A stretch of DNA of 64,000 bases from Roseomonas sp. OT10 (GTDB lineage: Bacteria > Pseudomonadota > Alphaproteobacteria > Acetobacterales > Acetobacteraceae). This document shows, in pieces, positions 62,516 through 64,000 of this stretch. The notes under the pieces are model-generated. The model made no database searches, was not told where the DNA came from, and worked only from the letters and a program-made list of their open reading frames with translations. How positions within the stretch are numbered: the first letter of the stretch is position 1; every line of letters begins with the position of its first letter. The DNA lies in the NCBI RefSeq assembly GCF_020991085.1, contig NZ_CP087721.1, forward strand, positions 1 through 64,000, read 5' to 3'. Both the position numbers and the translations under genes were made by a program.

Positions 62516-63054
62516 CAGTTGTCCCCCAGCGGCTGAAGGCTGTCCCGGTACCGCTCCGCGCTCTGCCGCTGGGCCTCCTCGGCCCGCAGGAGGTCGCCCT
62601 GCTGCTGGGTGGCCGCCATGAGCTGAAGCTGTGCAAGCTGTTGCTGCTGCGCCGAGAGCAGGGCGTGCTCCGCCTGGATGCGATTGTTCAGGGCGGCCGA
62701 TGCCTGAATATCCGGCTGGCCGTCGATCTCGGTCATCAGCTCGCGCAGCCCCGCGATGCGCTGCTCCGACTGCTGCATCCCCTGCATGGCCGCAGCCTGG
62801 ATGTTGCCCAGGCGCTGCGCCCGTCGCGTCATCTCGGTTGCCGAGAAGTCGGTACCCGAGGACGAGAAGAAGCGCAGGTTGGCCACCTGATCGGCGGCAC
62901 CAGCCAGGCTGCCTACGCCCGTCATGGCGCCGCCGATCTGGTTGGCTCCAAAGCCGTTGGCCACGCCGCCCAGGCGGCTGGCGTAGGTGGAAACGCTGGT
63001 GGTGTGGGCCAGCACGTTATAGGTGGCCTGGAGCTGCTGATACTGCTGCTCTAG
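62515..63054 (-). pseudogene. virB5: virB5, truncated at its 5' end by an IS1182-family insertion
   Basis: The frame is a long helical VirB5-like pilus-tip protein: NVLAHTTSVSTYASRLGG, VANLRFFSSSGTDFSATEM, then helices ending LRAEEAQRQSAERYRDSLQPLGDN. It stays open to 63054, where the CTAG and the element begin. The N-terminus with the signal peptide must lie beyond the element and the window. Without that end, VirB5 is not exported. Confidence 0.8.
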
Positions 63055-64000
63055 GAGCGTGTCCCGGTAACGGCTGAATAGGCTCGACAGGTGGGTTGGG
63101 TGGTGATTCGCTCGCCGGCATGACGAAGAGCTTTCGGCCCTGGAAGGTGGACGAGGTCTGGCTGCTGCCGCCCTCGGTGCAGGAGTTCGTGCCCCAGGGG
63201 CATCCAGCGCATCTGGTCCGCGACATCGTGGCGGAGGAACTCGATCTCTCGGCCATTCTTTCGGCCTACACGGAGCCCCGTGGCTATCCGCCGTACCACC
63301 CGGCGATGATGGTGGCGCTGCTGCTCTACGCCTACAGCCGAGGCGTCTATTCGTCGCGGCGGATCGCGCGCGCCTGCGAGGAACGGCTCGACTTCCAGGC
63401 AGTAACGGCGCTGAACAGGCCGGACTTCCGCACCATCAGCGAGTTCCGCCGGCGTCACCTGCCGGCACTGGCTGCGCTCTTCGTGCAGGTGCTCACCTTG
63501 TGCCGACGCGCCGGCCTGGTCGGCCTTGGCCATGTCGCGGTGGACGGCACCAAGCTGCGGGCCAATGCCTCCAAGCACAAGGCGATGAGCTACGCCCGGA
63601 TGAGCCCGGCCGAGGCCGAACTGGCGGCCGAGGTCGAGGGATGGCTGGCGCAGGCGGAGGGAGCCGACGCCGAAGAAGACGCCACTCTCGGGGACGAGCG
63701 GCGCGGCGACGAGATGCCGGACTGGATGCGCGACAAGAGGCACCGCCTGGAGCGGATCCGTGCTGCGAAGGCGGAGTTGGAGGCCGAGGCGCTTGCTGCT
63801 GCGGCCTCCCAGCCGGATCCGGGAACGAAGGCCGACGGCTCGCCGCGTGGGCGTCGCGGACGCAAGCCGAAGCATCCGCCTTGCGAGCCCAGGCCCACGG
63901 CACAGCGCAACTTCACCGATCCGGAGAGCCGGATCATGAAGGGTCGCGACGGCTTCGTGCAGGCCTACAACGCTGGGGCCGCGGTGGACGCGACGGCACA
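63055..64000 (+). mobile_element. IS1182-family insertion sequence, second copy (partial in window)
   Basis: It begins GAGCGTGTCCCGGTAAC right after a CTAG (63051-63054) inside virB5, and runs off the right edge. Its sequence matches the copy at 43340-44815 in reverse; translated stretches compared along it are identical. The two copies are in inverted orientation 18.2 kb apart. Confidence 0.92.
63120..64000 (+). CDS. IS1182-family transposase, partial
   Basis: The ATG at 63120 opens MTKSFRPWKVDEVWLLPPSV and the frame is identical in what is visible to the transposase at 43422-44750. It is cut by the window edge at residue 293, before the last catalytic residues. Confidence 0.92.
   Translation, partial: MTKSFRPWKVDEVWLLPPSVQEFVPQGHPAHLVRDIVAEELDLSAILSAYTEPRGYPPYHPAMMVALLLYAYSRGVYSSRRIARACEERLDFQAVTALNRPDFRTISEFRRRHLPALAALFVQVLTLCRRAGLVGLGHVAVDGTKLRANASKHKAMSYARMSPAEAELAAEVEGWLAQAEGADAEEDATLGDERRGDEMPDWMRDKRHRLERIRAAKAELEAEALAAAASQPDPGTKADGSPRGRRGRKPKHPPCEPRPTAQRNFTDPESRIMKGRDGFVQAYNAGAAVDATA

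Overview
The window is GC-rich DNA from an alphaproteobacterium. The dense codon bias, ATGA/GTGA start-stop overlaps, and VirB/MobF-type transfer genes next to large metal-resistance cassettes suggest a megaplasmid or integrated conjugative element, perhaps of a Roseomonas-like Acetobacteraceae. That assignment is inference; no rRNA, tRNA or replication initiator is visible to fix it.

Layout. (1) 1-13.9 kb is a copper/silver resistance island: a Csp-type Cys-rich protein, a DUF411 protein, a CueR-like regulator, a P1B-ATPase (CopA), a Met-rich lipoprotein, a Met-rich multicopper oxidase, CopB, a two-component system, two DUF305 proteins, a CopZ-like chaperone and CopC-CopD. At least three promoters carry the same CueR-type dyad. 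(2) 14.4-16.1 kb holds an RTX-type calcium-binding protein and a cytochrome c remnant. (3) 16.4-20.1 kb is an arsenic operon (arsR-arsC-ACR3-MFS) with a divergent DUF6428 gene. (4) 20.2-22.3 kb is a scar zone with truncated lnt, a padR remnant, a 45-residue membrane protein and a NAD synthetase glutaminase fragment. (5) 22.3-38 kb is a Cd/Zn/Co/Pb resistance region: two P1B-ATPases, two CDF exporters, LspA, CcdA, a stand-alone HMA protein, czcCBA and two MerR regulators, with clear MerR-type operators. (6) 38-45.5 kb is plasmid backbone: an HTH protein, DUF932, RHH proteins, a ParA-type partition locus flanked by repeats, and plasmid-conserved genes. (7) 45.5-63 kb is conjugation: a candidate oriT, a relaxase-helicase-primase fusion, VirD4 and virB5-virB11 on the opposite strand.

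Three insertions have broken backbone genes. An IS3-family element sits in virB6. Two copies of an IS1182-family element, in opposite orientation and each at a CTAG site, sit in a P-loop ATPase gene and in virB5. For virB6 and the ATPase gene, removing the element plus one target duplication restores one continuous reading frame, so these are recent insertions. Conjugation is probably off in this replicon unless the genes are supplied elsewhere.

The best candidate for an undescribed system is the two-gene, visibly AT-richer module at 50651-53121, between the relaxase and VirD4 genes. It encodes a protein predicted to carry several winged-helix segments and a protein with a PD-(D/E)XK nuclease-like signature. 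Their genes overlap by TGATG and end at a strong hairpin. It looks like imported cargo, possibly defence or plasmid competition; that function is inference.
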